Of a DNA stretch of 64,000 bases, positions 25,101 to 34,700 are shown piece after piece. How positions within the stretch are numbered: position 1 is the first letter of the stretch; every line of letters begins with the position of its first letter. This stretch comes from Echinometra lucunter (Eukaryota; Echinodermata; Echinoidea; Camarodonta; Echinometridae), in the NCBI GenBank assembly GCA_029962745.1, contig CM057151.1, positions 995,298 to 1,059,297 on the forward strand, in the 5' to 3' direction. A program made the translations under genes and the position numbers. The notes beneath the pieces were generated by a model. That model ran no database searches. It saw only the letters and a program-made list of their open reading frames with translations, and was not told the origin of the DNA.

Positions 25101-28100
25101 GTGGCTGTAGTCTTAGAACATTCGTCAGGATGATGCCAGAAGTGGAGACACTTGGCTGTTCCCTTACAATTTAAAGCCACCATAAGATAGCAAGGACATT
25201 AATGTAGCTGTCATCTTAGATCATTCAGCAGGATGATGCTAGAGGTAGAGACACTTGGCCGTTCCCTTGCAATTTAAAGCCACTGTGAGCTAGCAAGGAC
25301 ATGATTCACAGACCTTCTAGTGCCTCTCTCTTGACTTCATGATGGAATAGTCGGGTTGTTTCATGAAGCGTCTCAAAAAAGATTGAAGAACTTCAAAATA
25401 AATTTAATGGACTGCAAAAAATTAGTTTAATACACAGCGTTTCAAAACAGTTCAGGGCAATAAATCCCCTTTTCTCTCTAAGACTGACCCACAGGCTACG
25501 GGAACCGGTTGGTCGCTGTATTCAAACTATGGGAATGATAGAGTGCAGTACACTGTTTGATGGGTTACTGTTATGATTTATATAAATCAAATATTTTCAG
25601 TACTGGCACTATTTCCCTGGACAGGTGAACTCCCTACACAGGTAGTATGAAAAATATTCTTACTTGAGGGAGACAAGCACGTGACCACTACAAACAGGTG
25701 GCCACTATACTGAGGGGGTCATTATAAGAGCTTAGACAGCATGTCATTCTTTACATTCTCAACAATATTCTGTTTAAACTCCTTGCCCCAACAACATGCT
25801 CACAAAAAAGTAAGAGAATTACTAATTATTTAAAAATTAAAAAGAAACTGTTATAGTGTCAGTTGTGCGTGATTAGTTAAAAGCAAAGATCTAGGAGGGA
25901 TTAGCATTAAAATAAATAAATGGATTTACATTTATAAGAAATAATGGTGCTTTAAAAGCAATAATATGAAGCTCAAACTAATGACTGCATTGGAGCACCA
26001 TGGTATACTGGTGAAGGCCCTTGCATCTCATATGAGAGGTTCTGGGTTCAATCCTCACTCAATGCTTACACCTTTGGGAAAGGTTTTTTCCAAAATATGT
26101 CCTTCTTGACCCAGGTGTATTAACCCATTCGTGACAGGAATTATTTAAAGCCTAATTTGATCAGCTTTTTTTCTTCAAATTGGCAACACCAACATTTTTA
26201 TTTTATTGCTACATTTTTCTTATAAAACGTCACGTATCTGAAATGAATATAAATTGACAAAATTGCGATGAGAAATCAAAGAGTTGCCAATTTGCAGGAT
26301 AATTCTTTGTTGAAAATTTTGATGAAACGTTTTATAACTTTTCAAAAACTTTTAAGACAGATTTTGACTGTACTGGAAGGCTTTTAAAAAACATCAAATA
26401 GTACCTTTTTTATCAAAATAATTAGATATGTCACCAAGGCATTTTATCTTTATGTCTTTGTGTGAAAGAACGCGTCCAGAATGCAAAATACAGAAATGCA
26501 ACAATTGAAATGTGTATTTTGACATATTGGAATAGAATTTTAGCAAAAATCATGCCAAAAGAAGATCATATATCAATTAACAAGGTCTACATGCTACCCA
26601 TGAAATTATTAATCATTGTTGGAAAAATTCAATTTTCAATAACTTTCCATTTTGCTTTCTGGACGCGTTCTTCCGCACAACAACCTTAAGATATGACGCC
26701 TTAATAAATAGCTACTCACAGACATCTCTGAGGACATGAAGGAATTCTTTCTCTTTCAAACCATACAGGTTTTCAGGTGTATCCAGGTAGGTATACAAAC
26801 TTCCACCTGTACATAGCTCCATTATTATAACAGGCTGCTTAGAGATTTGCTGGAAAAATAGAGAATAAAACAGTAGGGGTGTTCACACACAAGGTAAAAA
26901 GTGAGATTCAAAAATCGTTTTTCTAATCGCGATAAGAAAATCGATTTTATTTTGTGTGTGGACAGAATAAGCTCACTAATAATCGCGATTCAACTCGCAG
27001 TAAGAAGTGTTATTTTCAGAATAATCGCAATTATTTGCGGTGCCTTGTGGGAGTGAACGGAATTGCGATTAGAAAATCGGTTTTATCTATCCCATCGTTC
27101 TTTGCACATGTGCGATTGATGCACTGTGCATGCATGCAGTGTATACAGTGTATGTTACGTTACAGGATGCATGCACTGTATAAGCATGGACGCACTGCAA
27201 GCTATCTTGGCGCCGTTTCAGTGTGTCACACAGCTGCGCGCTGCTCAGCTAGGTAGCTAGCTGGCTGCGCTACTGCCGATCCGACTTGCTTATTCAAGGT
27301 TGGTAGCCAGATTTTCAATTTATATTCATAACTTAAGTAATGTATGACTGGTAGATTAAATAAAAAGTATCAGAAGGGCATATCTTAAACTCATGCCAAG
27401 TTTATGGATTTTCGTAGATTTTCAAAAGGGACCGCCAATCTTTAACATCCGCCATACTAGTAGGATACAGTGTACACATTGAATAGTTGGCGAAGGACTG
27501 AAAGCAAACTAAAAATGGATATGAGCAATACGTTTACCGGCACACCATTGAAAAAAGTACATCAGATACTCATAGTCATAAGATTAAAATTTACATCCTA
27601 TGTTTAAAAATAGATGTTACTAGCAATCAAAACTGCAGGCAAAGAATTAATCAATTCATTATCTCTAAACTATTGGTATTGATACCAATCTACCACGTAC
27701 ACAAACATCCTGGTGATGGTGGTCAAGAAATCAACCAAAGTTTCCTTTTCAAACTGGAGACACTGCTAAATAATTGGTAAAATGCTCTTTGATATCAGAA
27801 TTTGTGGTAGATGCAATAAAGTCAATGATTTGTCCAGGATGTTTGAGTAACATTTTTTCAGGTCACCATGACACCATGACACTTGCTCTTGCCAATTTTA
27901 TTAATAAAAATTTCATTTTCTAAATTTATTGAGGTCTCTTGACTTATTATCAGACTCTACATCTATTCAGTATTATATCTCTTAATAGAAAATAGTTGTT
28001 GTGTATACACCGATCCGAAAGTCAATTTGTGTATTTAGCCAGGGCCATTACTGCGGTGCCCCCTGTCTGACTTCATGTGTACAGCTAGCTTATCTTTGGA

Positions 28101-29278
28101 GCCAGATCAGCTTTCAGCTGTGTTTCAGTGTATAGATCTAAAGTTAGACCTAATGTTAGATCCAATCTAAGTAGTAATGAAGTTTTACGGTGCAGACGAA
28201 ATTACAGCACTACAGCTGTAATGTGAACATTGTATACAAACCTATAAATTAACCGGAATTCGCAGTAATGGCGGATCATCTGCTGCCAAGTCAGATCAGT
28301 GTATAATCATGCTCATTTAGTTCATAAGACAACCCAAATTATTCTTGTCCCTATGATCAATTACTATAAACCATCAAAGATAAAGATCCCAGAAATGGCT
28401 GTTATGTAATGGACTCCACACTCAGCTGTACAAAAAGAGCTTCAAAACAATACATATGAATTTGTAAATATATTAAAGAAAAAAGTTGGTAAAACTTACG
28501 TCTTCTTCAATTTGATGCAAATGGATGATATTTTTGTGGTTTAACTTAAGAAGGACTTCAAACTCTCTCTGCTGAACATCATGGGGACGCATGTAACTCA
28601 TATGATTAAACATCTTTACAGCTACTACATCTCCAGTTTTCTAAAAATTGAGAAAAAAAATAGGAAGGAAATCGAGGATTGGAAATGAGGATTTGAAATG
28701 AAGATGGTGCAAATATATTAAATATATTTTTGGGTATAATCTGAGATATGTAGCCAATCAAGTACAGGAGAAAAATATGAAATGGAACATAATGTAATGT
28801 TCCAGGCTTCTGATTTATACCTGAAATGTTCCTTTGTGTTAAATGTCCATCATAGAAAATATACAAGGTACTGTACAGTACTTGAGGCATGTGCTAATGC
28901 TGTATATCAATATACACTACAATGTATGGTGTTTTAGGCAACTTACCATCCTATCAAATTCCCAAACAGGCAAACATTACAAGAACATTTCTAGTTTACA
29001 TAAACAAAAACATGTAGCTCATCAAAAATCTATAAGTATATAAAACTGGTAGGCACATACACAACAACTGATATATAACTTGTTTTTTTTTCTCTCTTAT
29101 TTTTATCCATGATGTGCACAATAAGTTAAGATTTGATTGTGAATTTCAAAGGAAGCCATGAAGTTTAAAGTCTCACCTTGTGACGGCCCAGGTATACTGA
29201 GCTTGTGGCTCCAGTTCCAAGAACATCTTTGAGATACCAAATGTATGTCTTTGTGCTCCTGATGCCTTGTGTAGACAT
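13088..29278 (-). CDS. TBK1: TBK1/IKK-epsilon-type noncanonical IkB kinase, 12 exons, C-terminus not found
   Basis: Serine/threonine kinase of the TBK1/IKKe family; in animals it acts in the cytosol downstream of nucleic-acid sensing adaptors and in selective autophagy. Twelve exons read in order with AG/GT borders and matching phases: 29177-29278, 28500-28640, 26720-26849, 24104-24285, 20054-20211, 18496-18986, 17796-17854, 15733-15824, 15049-15250, 14359-14483, 13555-13671, 13088-13186. They sum to 1898 nt (632 codons plus 2 nt). Seen: glycine loop G21-T-G23, VAVK lysine 43, helix C E60, HRDIKPGN (D140), DFG (D162), activation-loop serine 177 inside SLYGTEEYL, then a ubiquitin-like region and helical scaffold segments. 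Numbering runs about 5 ahead of human TBK1. The last exon ends in an open phase at a GT donor, so about 100 residues (TANK/optineurin-type adaptor-binding end) are missing. TBK1 versus IKKe cannot be decided; invertebrate deuterostomes may have one ancestral gene. Confidence 0.93.
13555..13671 (-). CDS. TBK1: Kinase gene exon 11 (conserved LSYNEEQIH segment)
   Basis: 117 nt. Encodes [20 protein letters not shown] and [13 protein letters not shown], which closely matches LAYNEEQIHKFDK of vertebrate TBK1 and confirms the reading of the scaffold exons. GTAAGC donor at 13554-13549. Confidence 0.9.
13697..13762. repeat. 20-bp tandem repeat in kinase intron
   Basis: About three units of AATAAAGTCATCAAACTGGT, just upstream (in gene direction) of exon 11's acceptor at 13672-13673. 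Confidence 0.8.
14020..14200. repeat. Polypurine stretch in kinase intron
   Basis: About 180 bp of almost only A and G on the plus strand (GGAGGAGAGGAGGAAAG-like), hence a pyrimidine run in the transcript of the minus-strand gene between exons 10 and 11. Confidence 0.6.
14359..14483 (-). CDS. TBK1: Kinase gene exon 10 (scaffold helix)
   Basis: 125 nt from an AG at 14485-14484 to GTATAT at 14358-14353. Encodes [18 protein letters not shown] and [13 protein letters not shown]. Ends 2 nt into a codon completed by exon 11. Confidence 0.82.
15049..15250 (-). CDS. TBK1: Kinase gene exon 9 (scaffold helix)
   Basis: 202 nt. Encodes [18 protein letters not shown] through KCKERLQE, an amphipathic helical stretch. 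The open frame continues to about 14977, but a donor (GAG/GTACAAG) at 15048 restores phase 0 with exon 10 and is the preferred end. Confidence 0.82.
15733..15824 (-). CDS. TBK1: Kinase gene exon 8 (scaffold domain start)
   Basis: 92 nt encoding [20 protein letters not shown] and onward to VKAVM, the first helix of the scaffold/dimerisation domain. GTAAGT donor at 15732-15727. It lies at the left edge of the duplicated block; the copy at 30-121 has compensating small indels. Confidence 0.85.
16910..17129. mobile_element. Second copy of the GCAGAGCTGCCAA element
   Basis: Allelic/duplicate counterpart of 1198-1427 inside the duplicated block; same termini and interior. Confidence 0.7.
17796..17854 (-). 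CDS. TBK1: Kinase gene exon 7 (ULD to scaffold linker)
   Basis: A 59-nt exon bounded by CAG at 17857-17855 and GTAAG at 17795-17791. It takes 1 nt from exon 6 and ends in phase 0, giving 20 codons ending in TLAK, which aligns with the MAKAITGVVCYAC junction of human TBK1. Confidence 0.82.
18496..18986 (-). CDS. TBK1: Kinase gene exon 6 (kinase end plus ubiquitin-like domain)
   Basis: 491 nt, open throughout in the expected frame. It completes the kinase ([18 protein letters not shown], typical of TBK1) and then encodes a ubiquitin-like segment, roughly residues 300-385, with [21 protein letters not shown] in the place of the ULD strands. Donor GTGAGT at 18495-18490. The partner exon at 2813-3293 is 10 nt shorter with several indels. 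Confidence 0.92.
19622..20005 (+). mobile_element. 5'-truncated non-LTR retrotransposon tail (or SINE), present in one block copy only
   Basis: 384 bp ending in an AATAAATAATAAATAAAT tail and flanked by a short target duplication TTCTTC (19616-19621, 20000-20005). The counterpart at about 3911-3916 has a single TTCTTC and no insert. The AT-rich 3' tail and target duplication are typical of target-primed retrotransposition; no family could be named. Confidence 0.75.
20054..20211 (-). CDS. TBK1: Kinase gene exon 5 (C-lobe, APE-equivalent and helix F)
   Basis: 158 nt, phase 0 in, 2 nt out. Encodes [13 protein letters not shown] and [21 protein letters not shown], the substrate-side C-lobe including helix F (DLWSLG). 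A second copy at 3969-4126 has the same length and only silent changes in the part compared. Confidence 0.93.
20609..21016. mobile_element. TTAA element family C, copy 2
   Basis: Counterpart of 4523-4928 in the other copy of the duplicated block; flanked by TTAA, termini as in copy 1. Confidence 0.75.
22374..22854. mobile_element. TTAA element family A, copy 1
   Basis: 481 bp flanked by TTAA at 22370-22373 and 22855-22858; termini AGGGGGTACCCAATG and CATTGTGTAATCACT are imperfect inverted repeats (11 of 15). Absent from the counterpart block, where the site reads CATTTATGAC. Inside is a perfect 19-bp-arm palindrome with two TGACGTCA motifs. Non-autonomous; piggyBac-type by target site (inference). 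Confidence 0.85.
22544..22584. promoter_or_regulatory. Perfect palindrome with two CRE octamers
   Basis: Arms 22544-22562 and 22566-22584 are exact reverse complements (GGTACCCACTTTGACGTCA), separated by AAA. Each arm ends in TGACGTCA, the consensus CREB/ATF site. The same structure occurs at 44033-44073 and about 52134-52174 in the other family A copies. Binding activity is inference. Confidence 0.7.
23214..23628. mobile_element. TTAA element family C, copy 3 (present in only one of the duplicated blocks)
   Basis: Flanked by TTAA at 23210-23213 and 23629-23632. The counterpart near 6650 reads straight through without it, so it is an occupied/empty pair. A short flanking stretch (about 23633-23706) is also repeated in the occupied copy. 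Confidence 0.75.
24104..24285 (-). CDS. TBK1: Kinase gene exon 4 (catalytic and activation loops)
   Basis: 182 nt. Encodes [10 protein letters not shown] (catalytic D140), [14 protein letters not shown] and [10 protein letters not shown]177 is the counterpart of the activating serine 172 of human TBK1. The ubiquitin-acceptor lysine positions of the family were not checked. GTAAGA donor at 24103-24098. This exon lies just outside the block that is duplicated at 1-6910. Confidence 0.95.
24436..24497. mobile_element. Terminal fragment of TTAA family A
   Basis: About 60 bp matching the right end of family A (CTATTCTCGATCATATATC then an A run and GCGTAATCACTTTA), preceded by a C run at 24420-24432 in kinase intron 4. 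Confidence 0.65.
25992..26119 (+). mobile_element. tRNA-derived SINE-like unit
   Basis: Begins GGAGCACCATGGTATACTGG (A-box-like) and has GGTTCAATCC at 26045-26054 (B box), the internal RNA polymerase III promoter of tRNA-derived SINEs. No cloverleaf acceptor stem closes, so it is not a tRNA gene. Confidence 0.6.
26124..26430. mobile_element. TTAA element family C, truncated copy
   Basis: Starts TTAA-CCCATTCGTGACAG in the opposite orientation to copy 1 and follows the family for about 300 bp, but no second terminus is found. It abuts a tRNA-derived SINE-like unit on its left. Confidence 0.6.
26455..26688. mobile_element. Small inverted-repeat element, GAACGCGTCC type
   Basis: Terminal inverted repeats of about 30 bp: TTGTGTGAAAGAACGCGTCC at the left and GGACGCGTTCTTCCGCACAA at the right. 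The interior resembles 3445-3680. It lies in kinase intron 3, next to exon 3. Confidence 0.65.
26720..26849 (-). CDS. TBK1: Kinase gene exon 3 (hinge)
   Basis: 130 nt, 43 codons plus 1 nt, GTGAGT donor at 26719-26714. Encodes [17 protein letters not shown], the hinge and helix D region, then [15 protein letters not shown]. The leftover T joins CT of exon 4 to make a serine codon. Confidence 0.92.
26850..28499. other. Kinase intron 2
   Basis: No exon seen. 26876-27080 contains an imperfect inverted repeat built of AATCGCGATT/AAAATCGATTTT words between GTGTTCACACACA and TGTGTGTGGACA, probably a small DNA element. 27110-27200 is rich in GCATGCA words. An imperfect inverted pair occurs at about 28020-28080 and 28255-28285 (CCATTACTGCG / CGCAGTAATGG). 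Confidence 0.45.
28500..28640 (-). CDS. TBK1: Kinase gene exon 2 (VAVK lysine, helix C)
   Basis: 47 codons, phase 0 to phase 0, after an AG at 28642-28641 and before GTAAGT at 28499-28494. Residues 35-81 contain VAVK (K43), the ATP-anchoring lysine, and REFEVL with helix-C glutamate E60, followed by LNHKNI as in the TBK1 family. Confidence 0.93.
29177..29278 (-). CDS. TBK1: Kinase gene coding exon 1 (start codon, glycine loop)
   Basis: 34 codons from ATG at 29278-29276 to a GTGAGA donor at 29176-29171. Residues 1-34 begin [14 protein letters not shown] and include [15 protein letters not shown], the nucleotide-binding loop that TBK1 kinases carry right at the N-terminus, so no upstream coding exon is expected. 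Ends in phase 0. Confidence 0.93.
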
Positions 29279-31261
29279 GGTGATTTATTTGGGGAAGCCT
29301 CAAGATTAAATTACATGGGACAGATTTTATATTTTGAAGGGAGATGGATTCCTGGCTTAAGAATTAAAAAATGGGGATGATTAAGATATGTGGCTGTCCA
29401 GGAATCCAGGAATTCAGGGCTTGGGGTGTAATACTGAAGGAATAAGACAGGACTGCTGCAAAATTCTTCAAGGATCACTTTAACTAGCAAGTTTGATTGG
29501 GGACACCTACAAAGATATGCAAAATATACAGAACACTTTAGCAGAGGATTTCTGAACAGCCACAATCCGAGGCTACCTAGTTTCCATATAAAAGTCCATT
29601 ACATATCACTGACGCTATGCCTGGTGGGTATACTCCTGCATGTCTTCACATGCACACTGACCCGAAGAGAATGCAAATCCACATCTCTCAAGATTTCTCA
29701 AGCAACGTCACAGAGTCTTTCTGAAAAGACAAAGGAAATAAAAGAATGTACTTTAAAATCATCATCTACTGAATACCGGCTAACCAAGATTTTCTTTTTA
29801 ATTTAAGTAGCATCTCATTGGCACCGTTTGTGAACATAGATAATCTAAACCTGCATGAGACCATGAGACCATGAAAACATCTGTGATGTTTTTCATATCA
29901 TTTTCTGCAATTATTTTAATATTCATTTTCTGCAATTATTTTAATATTCATTTATTTTCTATTGCCTGGCCCAGAAATCAAAAGTATATTTTGCCTCTAA
30001 TATGCTTGATATTCAACTTCCAGAGATTAAAAAAAATCACAGGTTTACATGTACTTATTACCTTGCTATTGAGCAGCTCCAAGCAACGACATTGCAGAAT
30101 TTCGATTGTAATTTATCAAGCACCAATTATTGATCCTTATGTAAAAATTGAATATAAAACATAAAACATCAAGCATTAAACTGAGCAAATCCCTGAATAT
30201 TAATGTTTCCAAGAAAAACTCTCAAGATCACTTTGTGCAGTAAATAGACAAATGCTGTATGTAGACATAGAGCCAGAGCAGCTGCTGCTTGATCGCTGCA
30301 ATCCACAAGCCCTAGACATTACAGCTATTTGGCAGTCACTGTTCATGTTTGCCAGGTATCTGTAATATAACTAAACTGTTTTAAATACCCAGGTACAGTG
30401 TATTAACTGTTCGCATAGATCTCTACATGATAAATATCATTTTTACATACTACTTAGAAATATAATACAACCCTAATACATATCTGATTATGGAAAAGAA
30501 AATCAGTAGTGTCTCAATCCCTTTGGTAAGTTTTAGAGTACTGTGATGTCAATAAAATCCATAAAATTCACACCAGAATGTTGGTTTTTGATCACCACAT
30601 TCTTATGGTTTGCGAAATAAAGACAACGTCTGGTTATGCATTCAGGTACATGTATCACCTTTTAATCTCGCACCCATCAGTCATCGGCACATGATATGTA
30701 CCAAAGCTTATATTCAAGAGCAAGTGAGCAAGCAAGCAAGCTCACATGTTAAAACACAAAAGAAAAAAAAATGAAACAGATGCTGCCACGATAATGTGAC
30801 AAAAATATTTTGTGGAGATATAGCAGAGGATGAAAACAAAAGGATACTATCAAGCAAGTTATACTCGCGCATACCTGAAGCAAGCACTTGTTTGTTATTG
30901 ATATTGCCATGTTGGCAATTTGTGATGGGAATGAAATTATTTAACTTAACCCACTTAACCCACTTAACCCACATTTAACAAATATATGGAGTTTTTATTT
31001 CATAGGAAAAGGAGGAAAAGGTTTTTCTAGGAAGAATCTCTGTAGCAACTGGTGCACAGGACAAAAGATTGTTGACACACCAAAAAAAAAAAAAAAACTA
31101 CAACAACAACACATTGGATAAATGAAGGGGCCAGGCCCAAAATACCTAACATGCACCCCAAGTCCAGAGAAAGTCGATAGACTGGGAGAATGAAGGCCAA
31201 GAACAATCAACCCTAAACTGCACTGGAGGTAATGCTGATAACTAGAGTCCAAAAATCTGGG
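29279..31261. other. 5' flank of the kinase gene
   Basis: Upstream DNA of the minus-strand kinase. The promoter and any non-coding first exon must lie here, but no TATA box at a convincing distance was found. Simple repeats: TTTCTGCAATTATTTTAATA-type direct repeat near 29903-29950, and (AACCCACTT)n at 30947-30972. Short open frames here show no protein-like composition. Confidence 0.5.
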
Positions 31262-31341
31262 ACACAGCAACCTCAGTTTTACCCGCCGACCACCAGCTAG
31301 CCTTGCTCCACGCGGTCAGCAATCCCACTCCTGACACCACG

Positions 31342-32070
31342 TGTGACAGGCACAGTTCGCCTTGCTGGCTGACACGGCTATCTTAGCAGGATGCCCCGTT
31401 CCAGGCTGAGCTCCCCGCCTGTCTGGTCACAGTATATGACCGCTCCTGATGTCTGGAGCTGCCGGTGCTCGACCATCACTAACCGTCAACCGTCTCTTGC
31501 TCCTACCAGCAATCACAATCATCCATCCTTCAAAGCAATCGGTCACCCTGCTCTCCTCATCACAGCAGCAAACAATTGACCATCCGTCCAACAATCATTC
31601 ACCCCAGTATGAGTTCACTCTCTCCAACTCATCAATTAATTGCTTTGTCAATGAACCACTTAATTAAACTAAGGCAATCACGGTAGAATGTTAACATTTG
31701 AACATTACCTTTAATCAACACTCAGCATTGTCACACAGTGAACAGAGTGAAGCCCAGAATCGATTCTCTTTAAAAAATTGTTCAGGGAATATGAGGGGCG
31801 GATATCCTGCAGTGGCTAGGCCGTTGAGATCAATTCTAAAATGTTTAACTAAAACCCTATAGTTAAGCATTTCAGAAATCATTGATTTACTCGTTAGTGG
31901 ATAGAACTTTTGTCTAAGATGACCCAATTTACCAAATATAACCACTGGTCCTTGTCCAAACAACTTTTCTAACAAATAATTAACCTGACAAAATCATGAT
32001 AGTTCCCCCCCCCCATATAAATTAAACATGCAAATTATGCAGATTTTCCTTCATTGCCAAGTACCTATCT
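31342..32070 (-). mobile_element. LTR-A, downstream LTR of the gag-only retroelement
   Basis: 729 bp direct repeat of LTR-B. In element orientation it runs from 32070 to 31342, ending TGTCACA; its first base is mutated (AGATAGG against TGATAGG in LTR-B). It is followed not by host DNA but by the primer-binding-site sequence (31324-31339) and about 60 bp more of leader, which should occur only after an upstream LTR. Confidence 0.85.
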
Positions 32071-32095
32071 ATGTTTCTCCCGTCGCCCTCTTTGT
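32071..32095 (-). promoter_or_regulatory. Probable polypurine tract
   Basis: Just before LTR-A in element sense the sequence is purine-rich (GAGGGCGACGGGAGAAA), the expected plus-strand primer position. Two or three pyrimidines interrupt it. Confidence 0.5.
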
Positions 32096-32155
32096 CAACA
32101 TTATCAGCTCTGACACATCCTCTGCCCCAGTAGACCCTTCATCACTTCGATGGCT

Positions 32156-33599
32156 TCATTCAGTCGACTCTGCTGGCAGCACCTTTTCATTTCTGCCACT
32201 AACCTGGTCACCACCTCCAACTTCTTTAGGCACACGAGCAGACCTCAGTCCAACATGCTCGCGAGTTTGCCTCCTCTTGTCAGCTCTGGTACCAGGACAA
32301 TTTCTCCGCAAATGTCCAACCTTGTTGCACTTGAACCACTGTTTATTATCAGTGCCTCTCCCTTCCGGTCCACTTGATCTGTCCTCCGTCTTTCGTTGAG
32401 GACAACTCTTGATCAGATGGCCAAGCTCTCCACACTGAAAGCACTTTCTGTCCTGCTTTCCCTTCTTTTGACAACTTCGTCTGTGTATACACCACTGAAT
32501 TTGCCACCTGATGAGCAACCCAATCCACCTTGGCACTGAGATCAGCCATTATCTGCTCCATCTTCACCATGAAGTTGGCCATCTCAGAACCATCTGGCTG
32601 CTCGTCCCCAACCGTCAGTGTCCTACTGTATTCCTGAAACTGCGGTTGCTTGCCTCGCTGAGATTCCACTTTCAGGAAAGCCTATATGTTGAGAGCCACT
32701 CTCACGGCATTGTCATAAGTGCGTGGCTGAGCCCGGAGCAGTCCCTGACGAATTTCAGGGATGACAATTGCGTCCAGAAAATGGCTACAAGCCAATCTGT
32801 CTTGACTATCACTGTCAAAACCTTGGCAAGCCATTGATGAGAGATCTCGTATGCACTGTTCTAGCTCATGAAGACTTTCATCAGATCTTCTGCGTCGACT
32901 GCGCAGCTCAGCCAAGTATATGTCTGCTTTACCAGACGTCCCGGAGCGTTGTTTTAGCCGATGCACCAAATCAGTATAAGCCAGCTCACCACTGCTGTCC
33001 ATCTTCAACAGCTTCAGGGCAGGATCTCGTAGACTAGCTGCCAGAAATGCAGTGGCAGTTTTTTCCGTCCAGTTGTTGACTACTGCACAGGAGTCAAAAT
33101 GTGCCAAATAGTCTGTCACAGCCTTCCTCCCATCAAACTTATCTGGAACAACACAAGGTGTCTCAAACCACCCATCATCTTGTGGTTTCAAGGGCCACTG
33201 TCTATCACCACAATTCAGCCCTCTACTCTCAGGCAATCTGCTCTCTTTTCTGCAGCCCTGCTCAGGTTTCCCTGTCATGTCCATCCATACCCGTGTCCTG
33301 TTCTCCAGACGACCCAGTTTCCATGACGAACCCGGCACTGCAGCACCACCACTGGCACAAAATCCATCAGATCTCCACGTCGTTCCCGTCACTGGTGTAC
33401 TCCCCAGCTGACGAGACTGCTTCTCCAAGGAATCTGTCATCACTCCTCTAGCCTGGCTGGCATGAACTCTGTCACACCTTCCTGTCACTGCCTCCGTCAC
33501 TAGTGTACTCTCTACCTGATGATTCTCAGCTTCCGAAGCTCTCTGCAACTGTGAAATCATCTGGTCCACTGCAGAAATGCTCTGCTCTAGCTCAGCCAC
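32156..33599 (-). pseudogene. gag: Broken gag of a Ty3/gypsy-like LTR retroelement
   Basis: Capsid/nucleocapsid-type protein of an endogenous LTR retroelement. The frame opens at 33599 and runs 305 codons to an in-frame TAG at 32684-32682, resumes in the same frame, then shifts frame near 32460-32480. The part up to 32156 carries a CCHC zinc knuckle (C-x2-C-x4-H-x4-C, CFQCGELGHLIKSC) and a second one lacking its first cysteine. The middle contains a retroviral-type capsid-like helical region. Both breaks make this copy non-functional. No protease, reverse transcriptase or integrase lies between it and LTR-A. Confidence 0.85.
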
Positions 33600-33920
33600 C
33601 TCAACTCCGCCGGTGACAGCTTACTTCCAGTTCTGTTATGTTTAGCATCCATGACGCCGTCAATCACTGTCTGTCGCCCCCAGTTCTGCCTAGCCGTGAT
33701 GCCGGCAGTTCTGCTACCCCAGCTCTGCTAACTGGGACGCTGTCAGTTCTGTTACCCAAGCTCTGCTGGCTGTGACGCCGTCAGTTACTGCCTCCTCAGC
33801 TCTGCTAGCTGTGACGCCGTCAGTTTTGCCCGCCGACCACCAGCTAAGCCTTGCTTAGCTGTGACGCCGTCAGTTTTGCCCGCCGACCACCAGCTAGCCT
33901 TGCTCCACGCGGTCAGCAAT
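33600..33920 (-). repeat. Retroelement leader with imperfect tandem repeats
   Basis: Between the primer binding site and gag: five or more imperfect repeats of an AGCTGTGACGCCGTCAG-containing unit (about 40-45 bp), two of them near identical (33793-33833 and 33847-33890). It may act as a packaging leader; that is inference. Confidence 0.65.
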
Positions 33921-33936
33921 CCCACTCCTGACACCA
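33921..33936 (-). promoter_or_regulatory. Primer binding site, tRNA-Leu type
   Basis: In element sense TGGTGTCAGGAGTGGG starts 2 nt after LTR-B ends. It is the complement of CCCACTCCTGACACCA, which is one base away from the 3' end of animal tRNA-Leu(CAA) plus CCA. This fixes the element's direction (minus) and the LTR edge. The same 16 bases occur at 31324-31339 beyond LTR-A. Confidence 0.8.
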
Positions 33937-34416
33937 CGTGTGACAGGCACAGTTCGCCTTGCTGGCTGACACGGCTATCTTAGCAGGTTGCCCCGTGCCA
34001 GGCTGAGCTCCCCGCCCGTCTGGTCACAGTATATGACCGCTCCTGATGTCTGGAGCTGCCGGTGCTCGACCATCACTAACCGTCAACCGTCTCTTGCTCC
34101 TACCAGCAATCACAATCACGCATCCTTCAAAGCAATCGGTCACCCTGCTCTCCTCGTCACAGCAGCAAACAATTGACCATCCGTCCAACAATTATTCACC
34201 CCAGTATGAGTTCACTCTCTCCAACTCATCAATTAATTGCTTTGTCAATGAACCACTTAATTAAACTAAGCAATCACGGTAGAATGTTAACGTTTGAACA
34301 TTATCTTTAATCAACACTCAGCATTCTCACACAGTGAATAGAGTGAAGCCCAGAATCGATTCTCGGTAAAAACGTTCAGGGAATATAAGGGACGGATATC
34401 CTGATTCGGTATAGAA

Positions 34417-34700
34417 ATGTCAGAGGTAAAAATGCCAGAGGAAAAAATGTCAGAGGTAAAAATGTCAGATGTAAAAATGTCAGAGGTAAAAATGTCAGAG
34501 GTAAAAATGTCAGAGGTAAAAATGTCAGAGGTAAAAATGTCAGAGGTAAAAATGTCAGAGGAAAAAATTTCAGAGGTAAAAATGTCAGAGGTAAAAATGT
34601 CAGAGGTAAAAATGTCAGAGGTAAAAATGTCAGGGGAAAAAATGTCAGAGGTAAATATGTCACATGTAAAAATGTCAGAGATAAAAATGTCAGCTCTGAA
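34417..34700 (+). repeat. 15-bp tandem array, left arm of foldback
   Basis: About 20 units of TCAGAGGTAAAAATG with few variants (TCAGAGGAAAAAATG, TCAGATGTAAAAATG). The open frame through it (MSEVK repeated) is a by-product of the 15-bp period. Confidence 0.95.

Larger units (their letters stand above)
23707..26719. other. Kinase introns 3-4 repeats
   Basis: Apart from exon 4 (24104-24285) this stretch holds a direct tandem duplication of about 103 bp (25100-25202 and 25203-25310), a SINE-like unit (25992-26119) and TTAA and inverted-repeat elements listed separately. No other coding signal is seen. Confidence 0.5.

Noticed and set aside
32349..32669. Separate gene downstream of gag
   Set aside because: It continues the gag frame after an in-frame TAG and overlaps the frame that carries the zinc knuckle; it is part of one broken gag.
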